This document shows positions 24,309 to 32,275 of a DNA stretch of 64,000 nt, piece after piece (position 1 is the first letter of the stretch; each line of letters opens with the position of its first letter). Under the pieces are notes generated by a model, which had not been told where the DNA came from, ran no database searches, and saw only the letters and a list, made by a program, of their open reading frames with translations. This DNA is from an uncultured Collinsella sp. (GTDB lineage: Bacteria > Actinomycetota > Coriobacteriia > Coriobacteriales > Coriobacteriaceae), in NCBI GenBank assembly GCA_959023295.1, contig CAUFBM010000001.1:62001-126000 (forward strand), read 5' to 3'. Both the position numbers and the translations under genes were made by a program.

Positions 24309-24992
24309 ATGTCCGATTCGAGCGACAGTTCTAAGCCGCGACCCAAGACCGCGGCCGTTCCACACTACACGGTGGGCGAGGAGATCATGAACTCCGTCAC
24401 CCATGGTGTCGGCTGCCTGCTGGGTATCGCGGGTCTGGTGCTCCTGATCGTATTCGCTGCCCTGCGCGGCGGAGCCCCGGCCCACATGGCCGCGGCGATT
24501 GTCTATGGCGTCAGCATTATTCTCGAATACCTAGCCTCCACGCTCTACCACGCGATTCAGCCCGCGCGCGCCAAGCGCGTGTTCCGCATCATTGACCACA
24601 GCTGCATCTACTTGCTCATAGCCGGCAGCTATACCCCGTTTTGCCTCATCACGCTCGCAAACGACGGCGGCCCCGCGCTGTTCTTTGCCGTATGGGCCAT
24701 CGCCATTATCGGCATTGCCCTCGAGTGCTTTATGCGTGAGCGTCAACCGCACTGGGTAAGCGGCCTGGTCTACCTGCTGATGGGCTGGCTCGTTGTCTTT
24801 AAGCTGCCCGAACTCGTGTCGCTGCTCAACCCCGTGGCACTTGCCCTGCTCGCCGTCGGCGGCGTGTGCTACACCGTGGGCGTGCCGTTCTATATCGCCA
24901 AAAACGTGCGCTATCTGCACAGCGTGTTTCACCTGTGGGTGCTCGCCGGCAGCATCTTCCAGTTCATGGCGGTGATCCTCTTCGTAATCTAG
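24309..24992 (+). CDS. trhA: Hemolysin III / PAQR-type membrane protein
   Basis: A 227-residue protein with about seven transmembrane helices. Family motifs are visible: EEIMNSVTHGVG at the N terminus, STLYHAI in the second helix pair, and HSVFHLWVLAGS at the end, where the histidines are thought to bind zinc. Bacterial members (TrhA/YqfA) affect membrane lipid homeostasis; the haemolysis name is historical. ATG 24309 lies 11 bases after GGAGG. Confidence 0.9.
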   Translation: MSDSSDSSKPRPKTAAVPHYTVGEEIMNSVTHGVGCLLGIAGLVLLIVFAALRGGAPAHMAAAIVYGVSIILEYLASTLYHAIQPARAKRVFRIIDHSCIYLLIAGSYTPFCLITLANDGGPALFFAVWAIAIIGIALECFMRERQPHWVSGLVYLLMGWLVVFKLPELVSLLNPVALALLAVGGVCYTVGVPFYIAKNVRYLHSVFHLWVLAGSIFQFMAVILFVI

Positions 24993-25102
24993 CGACCATG
25001 CCTGCGCGCCCGCGTCCTCGTTTGGACGCCGGCGCAATTGCCGTATCCGCCACCAACGTTTTACCCTAACGTCCCGAATCTTGGAGGTTCGAGAAACTCC
25101 CG

Positions 25103-26476
25103 ATGGACATAGCCATCTCCCTTATCACCACCCTCGTTTTGACCCTCATCAACGGCTACTTCTCTATGTCCGAGATGGCTCTCACCACGGCAAAGCGCGC
25201 TGTGCTGGAGCACGAGGCCGAGGAAGGCGACAAACGCGCCGAGCGCGCCATTAAGCTGGCCGCCGATTCCGACCAGCTGCTCGCTACCATCCAGGTCGCC
25301 ATCACGCTCGTGGGCTTTGCCTCGTCCGCCGTCGCCTCGACGAGCCTGTCCGACCCGCTTGCCACGTGGCTCATGAGCTTTGGCATCGCGCCGCTTTCCG
25401 CCATCGCGCGCGGTCTGGCGCCGGTCATCATCACTGTCGCCGTCGCCTTTGTGTCCATCGTGATTGGCGAGCTCGTGCCCAAGCGCATCGGCCTCGCTAA
25501 CGCCGAGGGCGTATCCAAGCAGGTCGTGGGACCGCTCTCCGTGTTCCAAAAGATCGCCCGTCCGCTCGTGTGGCTGACCGGTGCCTGCTCCGACGGCCTG
25601 GCCCGCATCCTGCGCATCAAGAGCGCCGATGACCGCCAGAACGTCTCGGAGGAAGAGATCAAGTACATGGTCTCGGAGCAGGACGATCTGCTCGACGAGG
25701 AAAAGCGCATGATCCACGAGATCTTCGACCTGGGCGACACCGTTGCCCGCGAGGTCATGGTGCCGCGCGTGGACACCACCATGTGCGAGGACGATGAGAC
25801 GGTCGCCGACGTGCTGTCCGCTATGCGCCAGACCGGCTTTAGCCGCATCCCCGTCTATCACGAGGATCCCGACAACGTCGCCGGCATCGCGCACATCAAG
25901 GATCTGATCCAGCCTTCGCTCGACGGCAAGGGCGACCAGCCCATCGCCGACTTTTTGCGCGACGCCACCTTTGTGCCCGACACCAAGGACATCCTGCCGT
26001 TGCTGTCCGAGATGCAGACCTCGCACGACCAGATCGTAGTGGTCGTGGACGAGTACGGCGGCACGGCCGGCATCATCACCATCGAGGACATCGTCGAGGA
26101 GATCGTGGGCGAGATCGAGGACGAGTTCGACCCCGACAACAAGTACCTCACGCGCCTTTCGCGCCGCGAGTGGCTCGTCGATGGGCGTTTTTCGTGCGAT
26201 GACGCGATTGAGCTTGGTTGGCCGCTCGAGGAAAGCGATGATTATGAGACCATCGCCGGCTGGATTTTGGAGCTTTGCGACTCGGTGCCCGACATCGGAG
26301 AGGTGTTTGAGGTCGCGGGGTACAAGTTTAAGGTGCAGTCGATGCGTGGCCAGCGCATCTCGCTCATTCGCGTGATCGCTCCGGCCGAAACCGATAAGAA
26401 GGATTCCGAGCCCTCGGCAGATAAGCCGGCGGCGTCGGGCGCGGGTTCTGCGGACCCGCATGACGGCGACGAGTAG
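25103..26476 (+). CDS. DUF21-CBS-CorC_HlyC membrane protein (hemolysin C / CNNM family)
   Basis: A 457-residue protein. Residues 1-190 are the DUF21/CNNM membrane domain (SMSEMALTTAKR, TIQVAITLVGFASS, IVIGELVPKRIGL). Two CBS domains cover about 205-330, preceded by EVMVPRVD and including VVVDEYGGTAGIITIEDI. A CorC_HlyC domain follows to about 425, then a polar tail. Relatives (YhdP/MpfA, CorC, CNNM) are linked to magnesium and cobalt efflux. The only clear Shine-Dalgarno (GGAGG at 25083) is 15 bases from the ATG, further than usual. Confidence 0.9.
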   Translation: MDIAISLITTLVLTLINGYFSMSEMALTTAKRAVLEHEAEEGDKRAERAIKLAADSDQLLATIQVAITLVGFASSAVASTSLSDPLATWLMSFGIAPLSAIARGLAPVIITVAVAFVSIVIGELVPKRIGLANAEGVSKQVVGPLSVFQKIARPLVWLTGACSDGLARILRIKSADDRQNVSEEEIKYMVSEQDDLLDEEKRMIHEIFDLGDTVAREVMVPRVDTTMCEDDETVADVLSAMRQTGFSRIPVYHEDPDNVAGIAHIKDLIQPSLDGKGDQPIADFLRDATFVPDTKDILPLLSEMQTSHDQIVVVVDEYGGTAGIITIEDIVEEIVGEIEDEFDPDNKYLTRLSRREWLVDGRFSCDDAIELGWPLEESDDYETIAGWILELCDSVPDIGEVFEVAGYKFKVQSMRGQRISLIRVIAPAETDKKDSEPSADKPAASGAGSADPHDGDE

Positions 26477-26500
26477 GGCAAGGAAGAGTAGAGGAGAGTT

Positions 26501-27334
26501 ATGGCAGGCCTGTTCAACATCCTTAAGGTCACCGTCAGCGAGGACAAGATCTGCGCGCATGTGCTGGTGAACCCCGGCATGCCGCTCATGACCTCGGAGG
26601 ACATCGAGGCCACGGCGCGCGTGTATTACCTGGTGCCCGCGATTGCCAAGCATCTGTGCCTGGGCGATTCCGGTCGCGAATTCCAGGACTGCATGGGCCA
26701 GACCGAGCTTTGCCATCTGCTGGAGCACGTGACAGTCGAGCTCATGAACGAGACCGGGCTTGCCGGCAGCATTTCGTGCGGCCGCACTCGCGTGAGCGAG
26801 CACGACGAGCGTGTCTTTGAGGTTGAGCTTTCGTGCCCCGATGACGCACTGGCCATCGGTGCGCTGTCGTCGGCCACCTTTATGATGGACTGGGCGTACC
26901 TGCACGCCGACCAGCCTGCCCCCGACGTGGAAGGCACGGTCGCGGGCCTACGCAACCTGGTGCTGGGCATGCGCGCCGAGGCCGAGGGCAAGGATCCTCA
27001 CGAGGCCGTCGCCGCTGCGAACGGCGAAGATACTGCCGAGGACGAGGGCGCTGACGAGGGCGATGTGCCGGTTGACGCCGAGCCCGTTGCCGATGCGACC
27101 GCCGAGCCCGTTTCCACCGAGCCCCAGGGCGTCCCCAACTTTGACGACGAGCCCCAGGTGGCGATTGATACCGAGGGCGCGGTTGCCGAGAACCACGAGG
27201 CCTCCGCTGCCGTCTTTGGCGGTGCGGCGACGGTTCCGGCGGGACCTGCGCATGAGGGCGGCCTGCCGCTCGTGGACGGCGCCGGCGAGGACCCGGGTGC
27301 CACGGTGGCCATGCCGGCTATGCCTCAGGAGTAG
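26501..27334 (+). CDS. Stand-alone cyanophycin-synthetase N-terminal-like protein with acidic tail
   Basis: A 277-residue protein. Residues 1 to about 160 carry HLLEHVTVELMNETG and, shortly after, CGRTR. This pattern resembles the N-terminal domain of cyanophycin synthetase (GHVIEHIALELQ ... GFGRTR). The ATP-grasp and ligase domains of that enzyme are absent. Residues from about 165 onward are acidic, rich in A, E, D and P, and probably disordered. The start is 24 bp after the CorC-type gene, so it may be co-transcribed. The assignment rests on motif memory only; otherwise it is a hypothetical protein. Confidence 0.55.
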   Translation: MAGLFNILKVTVSEDKICAHVLVNPGMPLMTSEDIEATARVYYLVPAIAKHLCLGDSGREFQDCMGQTELCHLLEHVTVELMNETGLAGSISCGRTRVSEHDERVFEVELSCPDDALAIGALSSATFMMDWAYLHADQPAPDVEGTVAGLRNLVLGMRAEAEGKDPHEAVAAANGEDTAEDEGADEGDVPVDAEPVADATAEPVSTEPQGVPNFDDEPQVAIDTEGAVAENHEASAAVFGGAATVPAGPAHEGGLPLVDGAGEDPGATVAMPAMPQE

Positions 27335-27413
27335 GCCTACGCGTTTATCACCATCACGTACCTGCGCCTTTGCCGTACGCAGATGAGCGGAGCGGCAAGT
27401 GATGCGCTGCGGG

Positions 27414-27419
27414 TATAAT
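27414..27419 (+). promoter_or_regulatory. -10 element before the YtxH gene
   Basis: A perfect TATAAT preceded by GGG, 52 bases before the start codon; no convincing -35. Confidence 0.5.
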
Positions 27420-27470
27420 GGACAGCATTCAAACGGTGGGCACCGACGTGCCCGCAGGAGAGGAATGATC

Positions 27471-27860
27471 ATGGGTAAGACTTTCAGCTTTGTCTCCGGC
27501 GCACTTTTTGGTGCTGCTGCTGGCGCTATTATCGGCGTTGCTCTGGCCCCGCGCTCGGGCGCCGAAACCCGCGCCATGGCTGCCGATATCGCCAACGACG
27601 CCTGGGACAATATGCGCGACACCTACGAGCACGGCGCCGAGGAGGCCCGTGCTGCGGTGAATGACTTTGGCCCGATGGTCGACGCCAAGACCGACGACCT
27701 GCGCGCCAAGGTCGACCTGGCCCGCGAGCGCATGGACCAGCTGCGCGAGCAGCTCAACGACGCCATTTCGGGTGGCAACGTGACGCCTGCCGCCGACGTC
27801 GTGGTCGAGAACGCCGTCGAGGCTGATGCCGGGGCTGCGGAACCCTCGACCGAGGCATAA
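27471..27860 (+). CDS. YtxH-domain protein
   Basis: A 129-residue protein. The glycine-alanine-rich membrane segment FVSGALFGAAAGAIIGVALA (residues 6-25) is followed by PRSGAETR, the YtxH hallmark. A long helical region with heptad-like L/A spacing (about 35-105) and an acidic tail complete it. YtxH proteins are general-stress-associated in Bacillus; biochemical function is unknown. GGAGAGG fits ATG 27471 at seven bases; ATG 27465 is closer than usual. It overlaps the next gene by one base. Confidence 0.8.
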   Translation: MGKTFSFVSGALFGAAAGAIIGVALAPRSGAETRAMAADIANDAWDNMRDTYEHGAEEARAAVNDFGPMVDAKTDDLRAKVDLARERMDQLREQLNDAISGGNVTPAADVVVENAVEADAGAAEPSTEA

Positions 27861-28615
27861 TGCGCGCTGGGGATTTTGTCGGCGCCAAGATCTATCGCAA
27901 GCCTACCGAGGACAAGCGCACCAAAAAGGACGGCACGCCGCGCAGCCCCAAAAAGCTCGGAAAGATTCACTTTCCGGTCTTTACCCCGGGCGGTACGCGC
28001 GTGGTCGGCTTTATGGTCCGCCAGTCCGATATCGCGGGCATGATCGAGCGTCCCGACCGATTCGTAGCGCTCGACGCCATTGGTGTCTACGAGGGCGCCA
28101 TTGCGGTCGATGACGTCAAGGACACGTACGATGCCGCCGCCGCCAAGCGCCTCGACATCAACCTGGACGATTGCATCATCTGGGTCGGTATGGACGTGCG
28201 CACGGAATCGGGCGACGTCGTGGGCTATTGCTCGGACGTTGAGTTCAAGCCGCGCTCGGGCATCGTGCAGGCATTCTATGTGACCGCCGGTGCTGCTTCG
28301 AGTGTTTTGGTTGGTGACACGCAGGTGCCGCCGACGATGCTGCGCGGCTACGAGAACGGCGCGATGGTCGTCTCGGACGAGGTCAAGTCGCTCGGGTATT
28401 CGGGCGGTGCGGCTGCCAAGGCCGCCGAGGCCAGCGTCGTGGTGGGCGACAAGGTCAAAAAGGGCGCCAAGGTGCTCGACGACAAGGGATCGGTCGCCGT
28501 GGACAAAGGCAGTCGCGCACTGGGCAAGCAGCTCGGCAAGACGCGCGGCATGTTCAAGGCCTTTAAGGACGAATACCAAAAGGCGAGCGGAGGCTCGTCA
28601 AAAGCTACAAAATAG
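27860..28615 (+). CDS. PRC-barrel-like protein
   Basis: A 251-residue soluble protein. Two segments look like PRC-barrel beta domains: about residues 30-95 (IHFPVFTPGGTRVVGFMVR) and about 100-165 (DIILNLDD-like region, then DVVGYCSDVEFKPRSG). A lysine-, glycine- and alanine-rich C terminus follows. PRC barrels occur in RNA-processing and membrane-associated proteins. Here it is coupled (TAATG) to a YtxH protein, suggesting a shared envelope or stress role. The precise function is unknown. Confidence 0.65.
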   Translation: MRAGDFVGAKIYRKPTEDKRTKKDGTPRSPKKLGKIHFPVFTPGGTRVVGFMVRQSDIAGMIERPDRFVALDAIGVYEGAIAVDDVKDTYDAAAAKRLDINLDDCIIWVGMDVRTESGDVVGYCSDVEFKPRSGIVQAFYVTAGAASSVLVGDTQVPPTMLRGYENGAMVVSDEVKSLGYSGGAAAKAAEASVVVGDKVKKGAKVLDDKGSVAVDKGSRALGKQLGKTRGMFKAFKDEYQKASGGSSKATK

Positions 28616-28636
28616 CGACGTACCAAATGATGGGAG

Positions 28637-28666
28637 GCAAGCCGGAGACCTGTTGCTCCGGCTTGC
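28637..28666 (+). terminator. Hairpin between PRC-barrel and deacetylase-like genes
   Basis: A perfect 11-bp stem, GCAAGCCGGAG (28637-28647) and CTCCGGCTTGC (28656-28666), with an 8-base loop. Only a short, broken T-run follows (TGTGTTTA). Confidence 0.55.
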
Positions 28667-28687
28667 TGTGTTTATGGGGGAGGGCAC

Positions 28688-30094
28688 ATGCGCCAAAACG
28701 GATCCAACTTAAACGGGCGTTCGGGTGCGCGTCCGACGGCGCGCCGCGACCTGGGGCAGCTGCCCAGCGGTCAGCGCCGTCGCCGCCGTAAGCCCGGCGC
28801 GATGTACCTCAACCATAGCCGCGGGTTTAGCGACCGCAGCGCGCGCATCGGCAACGGGCGCTCGCCGCGCCGACCGTCCCGTCTGCCCTATGCGCTCATT
28901 GCCGTGGGCTGTGCGCTCGTGCTGTTTATCGCTGCCGTCGTGGGCTACGTCAACCGCAGCGTGGACGTGGAACTCAACGGGCAAAAGACCGCGGTGCGCG
29001 TGGGCTCTACGCTGCAGAATCTCATCGACGACCAGGAGTTGACCGATACCTACGACGCAGGCGACCTGCTGGCCGTCGATGACAGCGTGCTCAAGCGCCA
29101 TGGGGGCGAAAAGCTGTCGGTGAAGGTCGACGGCAAGCGCGTGAAGCAGGGCAAATGGGATAGCCGCGAACTTGAGGGCGGCGAGAAGGTGACGGTCAAG
29201 GATGGCCGTAACACCTACGAGAAGCACGAGATTCAGGCTACGGTTATCGAGCCCAAGTTCAAGGTCGAGGGCACGGGCGCCATAGAGTATGTGCAGACGT
29301 GGGGTGTCCAGGGCCGCTCCGAGGTGTGGGTTGGTGAGCAGTCGGGCAAGACGCAGGACCGCGGCGAGGTTGCGCCCGCCACCGATTGCGTCGTTGCGTG
29401 CGCCAGCGTGGCGCCCAAGGGCAACAAAAAGTACGTGGCGCTGACGTTTGACGAGGGTCCGAGCGGCGCGACCAAGCAGATTTTGCAGGTACTCAAGGAA
29501 AAGGGCGTCACCGCGACGTTCTTCCTGTCGGGCGATGCGGCCGAGGCCTCGCCTGCCACGGCCAAGGCGATTGTCGATGCCGGGTGCGAAATCGGATCCA
29601 ACAGCTACAGCGACGATTCGCTCAAGGGTCAGGACCGTGAGGCGGTACGCGAGCAGATCACGAAAGGCACCGATGCGATTAAGTCGGCGACCGGCGTGAA
29701 GACGATGCTGCTGCGTGCTCCCTACGCTGCCTTTGACGAGCAAAACTGGATTGATGCGATGGACCTGGTCTCCGCCGTGGTCTCGTGGAATATTGACTCG
29801 GGCGACTGGCTGCTCAACGGTGCCGACGAGCAGGTCTCGACGGTGCTCGATTCGGTGACGCCGGGCAATATCGTGCTGCTCACCGATAGAGACGAATGCG
29901 CCGAGCAGACGCTCGAGGCGCTGCCGCAGATTATCGACGGTCTTGTCGCCGACGGCTACAAGATCGTGACGCTCAGCGACCTGGTCAAGACGGACACGGC
30001 ATTGAGCAAAAAGCTCACCTCGCTGACGAAGGTCACCATGCCCAAGGACGCCGTGTTCCCCCAACTTGCCGAGGACGAAGATACCACAGAGTAG
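28688..30094 (+). CDS. Polysaccharide-deacetylase-like membrane protein with altered active site
   Basis: A 468-residue protein. A very basic N terminus (about residues 1-68) precedes a single transmembrane helix (about 69-93). An extracytoplasmic beta-rich region resembling DUF348 comes next, then a NodB-like domain from about 245. The usual NodB motifs are TFDDG, H(S/T)xxH, RxPY, DxxDW and LxHD. Here they read TFDEG (about 253-257), SYSDD (about 306-310), RAPY, DSGDW and LLTDRD. The second Asp and both metal-binding His are therefore replaced, and so is the last motif's His. Either the domain is catalytically dead or it uses a different metal site. The stop codon TAG (30092-30094) belongs to a repeat arm. 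Confidence 0.8.
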   Translation: MRQNGSNLNGRSGARPTARRDLGQLPSGQRRRRRKPGAMYLNHSRGFSDRSARIGNGRSPRRPSRLPYALIAVGCALVLFIAAVVGYVNRSVDVELNGQKTAVRVGSTLQNLIDDQELTDTYDAGDLLAVDDSVLKRHGGEKLSVKVDGKRVKQGKWDSRELEGGEKVTVKDGRNTYEKHEIQATVIEPKFKVEGTGAIEYVQTWGVQGRSEVWVGEQSGKTQDRGEVAPATDCVVACASVAPKGNKKYVALTFDEGPSGATKQILQVLKEKGVTATFFLSGDAAEASPATAKAIVDAGCEIGSNSYSDDSLKGQDREAVREQITKGTDAIKSATGVKTMLLRAPYAAFDEQNWIDAMDLVSAVVSWNIDSGDWLLNGADEQVSTVLDSVTPGNIVLLTDRDECAEQTLEALPQIIDGLVADGYKIVTLSDLVKTDTALSKKLTSLTKVTMPKDAVFPQLAEDEDTTE

Positions 30095-30131
30095 TCATTG
30101 GGTAGTCATTTAAGAACGTCCCCAATGACTA
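30092..30131. repeat. GGGGAC-core repeat overlapping a stop codon
   Basis: A truncated arm TAGTCATTGGG (30092-30102) is followed by a full arm TAGTCATTTAAGAACGTCCC... (30103-30131). The TAG of the first arm is the stop codon of the preceding gene. Confidence 0.8.
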
Positions 30132-30205
30132 TGTCACGGATGCGTCAGCGTTTGGTATGCCTGCAATGTGCAGCGCATAAATTCGATGCCGCAGGGCGAT
30201 GCTGA

Positions 30206-30214
30206 TGCTATAGT
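30206..30214 (+). promoter_or_regulatory. Extended -10 promoter of the metal-transport operon
   Basis: TGCTATAGT: a TG dinucleotide one base before TATAGT. The predicted start near 30221 leaves a leader of about 200 bases. No strong -35. Confidence 0.45.
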
Positions 30215-30220
30215 TACTGC

Positions 30221-30422
30221 GGTTAATGAGGGTCAAGAGAAAGGTTACAGGTGAAATCCAAACCTCGACCATACAGTCGATGACCCCATGCAGGTGCTTT
30301 TTGCGCATGCACGGGGTGTAAGCGTCGAGCGGCGTGCCGCCCGCGCATGCGTATACATATCCAGAAGCCCCCGGACGCCGCACGCGCGGCCGCGTCCGGA
30401 GGAATAATGATGGGGAGCACCA
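30221..30422 (+). promoter_or_regulatory. Long structured 5' leader, candidate riboregulator
   Basis: Structures drawn by hand. A stem GGGTCA (30230-30235) / TGACCC (30281-30286) encloses two arms, AGGTT/AACCT (30242-30246/30261-30265) and CGAC/GTCG (30266-30269/30276-30279). A second hairpin, 30284-30316, pairs CCCC, TGCA and GTGC with GCGC, TGCA and GGGG around a TTTTT loop. It shares bases 30284-30286 with the first stem, so the two are mutually exclusive. A third stem, CCGGACGC (30371-30378) / GCGTCCGG (30392-30399), reaches into the GGAGG site. I do not recognise M-box, mgtA, yybP-ykoY or NiCo riboswitch signatures. Confidence 0.45.
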
Positions 30423-30439
30423 TTGAATTATCTGAGTGA
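30407..30439 (+). CDS. Possible 10-codon leader peptide
   Basis: Translation MMGSTIELSE with the best Shine-Dalgarno of the locus (GGAGG at 30398-30402, four bases before the ATG). It overlaps the TTG start of the MgtE-like gene in another frame and stops one base before an in-frame ATG (30441) of that gene. Translational coupling or attenuation is possible. It may equally be chance. Confidence 0.3.
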   Translation: MMGSTIELSE

Positions 30440-32267
30440 GATGCTCAAATTGCCGGTCTTGGACGTCGACGGCGAAAAGCTCGGCGTGGTCAACGATTTT
30501 GGCATTGCTACCGGCGAAGTTTTTCCGCACGTGACGTCGCTCGCGTTCCGCGGCCCCGGCAAGACGCCGTTTATGATCAGCTGGCGCAAATGGGTCGACC
30601 GTATCGACGAGACGGGTGTACACCTTAAGACGTCGGCCACCGAAATCCGTTTTTCGTACCTGCAGCCGACCGAACTCTTGCTTGCCCGTGACGTGCTCAA
30701 CAAGCAGATTGTCGACACGCAGGGCATGAAGGTCGTGCGCGTAAACGACATCAAGTTTTCCATGTCGGGCGAAAACCAGCTGCGCCTGCTGGGCGCCGAG
30801 GTCGGTGCCCGCGGTCTGCTACGCGCCATCAGCCCCGCGCTCGAGCATATCGTCGAAGGCTTTATGAAGCACCTGGGCAAGCCGCTCAGTGAGGATATCA
30901 TCGCTTGGTCCTACATGGACCTGCTCGACCGCTCGACCAAGAACATTCAACTCTCGGTGTCGCACAAGACGCTCGGCGAGCTGCACCCTGCCGACATCGC
31001 CGACATTATCGAGCAGCTCGACCCGCGCCTACGTGCGCAGGTGTTTGCGCAGCTCGATACTGCCCAGGCCGCCGAGGCCATCTCGGAGTTCGATGACGAC
31101 GAGCTTATGACCGAGATGCTCGAGGGCCTGTCCGATACGGACGCATCGTCGATGCTGGCCATGATGGACCCGGACGATGCAGCCGACCTGATCGACGAGC
31201 TCGATTACGAGAAGGCCGAGAAGCTCCTGCGCCTGATGGGCGTCAAGGAGGAGAAGGCGATTCGTAACCTGCTGGGGTATGAGGACAACACCGCCGGCCG
31301 CATCATGACCTCGGAGTTTGTCTCCCTGCCCGCCACGGCAACGGTCGGTGACGCCATCGAGGCGATTCGCGAGCTCGACGAGGACTTCGAGAGCGTCTAC
31401 TACGTCTATACCGAGGATCCGAGCGGCATGCTGACCGGCGTGCTTTCGCTGCGCACGCTGATCGTAGCCGACCGCGACGCCACGCTGGGTCAGCTGGCCT
31501 ATCGCGACCTGGTCTATGTGTCGCCCGACGAGGACCAGGAAGACGTGACGGACGAGATGACCAAGTACGACCTGGTTGCCATCCCTGTCTGCGACGAGAA
31601 CCGTCATATCCTTGGTATCGTGACCTTCGACGACGCCATGGACGTTATCGCCGAGGAGCATCAGGAGGACCTGCAGATCGCCGGTGTCGGCTCGGGCGAT
31701 AGCGCGTCGGACGACTCGACGAACGTGCTCAGCTGGTTTGTGCATCGCCAGTACTGGGTTGTCGTGTGGGGCATTGCCTCGTGCATCATGGCAACGGTGC
31801 TGGGGACGGCGCTCGGCTCCGCGCATCTGGTGGTGTTCCCCATGTGCGCCATGCCGCTCGTGCTGCTTGCTGCCTCGCGCATGGTGTCGTTCGTCAAGAA
31901 CTACTTCTTGGAGTATGACGGTCACGACGACGAGCCCAAGCCGTATCTGGGGTTCTTCTTCCAGAGCACGGGCATGGGCCTGATTCTGTCACTCGTGACC
32001 TACCTGTGCGCCCAGCTGGTGCGCACCGCCGCGTTCCCCGATGCGCCCAGGTTTGAGGAGCAACTCTTTACCGGGTCCTTTAATATCGCTGCCATCATTT
32101 GCCTGGTTGGCAACATGAGCGCCGTGATTTACCTGATGGTGCTGTTCTGGCGTGACGAGCATGACCTCAACACGTCGGGCACCGCCATGAACGTTATTGC
32201 CGTCATGATCTCGTGCGTAGCGTACTGCGCCGCTGCGGTGCTGCTCACCATGTCGGTCATTGGCTAG
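30423..32267 (+). CDS. MgtE-like protein with PRC-barrel, MgtE-N, CBS and membrane domains
   Basis: A 614-residue protein. Two PRC-barrel-like segments (about 1-150) are followed by a superhelical MgtE-N domain (about 165-290, with LHPADIADIIEQLDP). Two CBS domains come next (about 295-425, including AGRIMTSEFVSLP and LGIVTFDDAMDVI), then a C-terminal block of four or five helices (about 450-614). Known MgtE channels are gated by Mg2+ bound at the N-CBS interface. The membrane part here differs in sequence from canonical MgtE, so it may regulate the adjacent transporter rather than conduct. TTG 30423 follows GGGGAG; ATG 30441 is an alternative start. Confidence 0.75.
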   Translation: MNYLSEMLKLPVLDVDGEKLGVVNDFGIATGEVFPHVTSLAFRGPGKTPFMISWRKWVDRIDETGVHLKTSATEIRFSYLQPTELLLARDVLNKQIVDTQGMKVVRVNDIKFSMSGENQLRLLGAEVGARGLLRAISPALEHIVEGFMKHLGKPLSEDIIAWSYMDLLDRSTKNIQLSVSHKTLGELHPADIADIIEQLDPRLRAQVFAQLDTAQAAEAISEFDDDELMTEMLEGLSDTDASSMLAMMDPDDAADLIDELDYEKAEKLLRLMGVKEEKAIRNLLGYEDNTAGRIMTSEFVSLPATATVGDAIEAIRELDEDFESVYYVYTEDPSGMLTGVLSLRTLIVADRDATLGQLAYRDLVYVSPDEDQEDVTDEMTKYDLVAIPVCDENRHILGIVTFDDAMDVIAEEHQEDLQIAGVGSGDSASDDSTNVLSWFVHRQYWVVVWGIASCIMATVLGTALGSAHLVVFPMCAMPLVLLAASRMVSFVKNYFLEYDGHDDEPKPYLGFFFQSTGMGLILSLVTYLCAQLVRTAAFPDAPRFEEQLFTGSFNIAAIICLVGNMSAVIYLMVLFWRDEHDLNTSGTAMNVIAVMISCVAYCAAAVLLTMSVIG

Positions 32268-32275
32268 GTGGTCGC

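Noticed and set aside
30221..30422. Known M-box or yybP-ykoY riboswitch
   Set aside because: I looked for their conserved blocks in the leader and could not find them; only general switch-like structure is supported.
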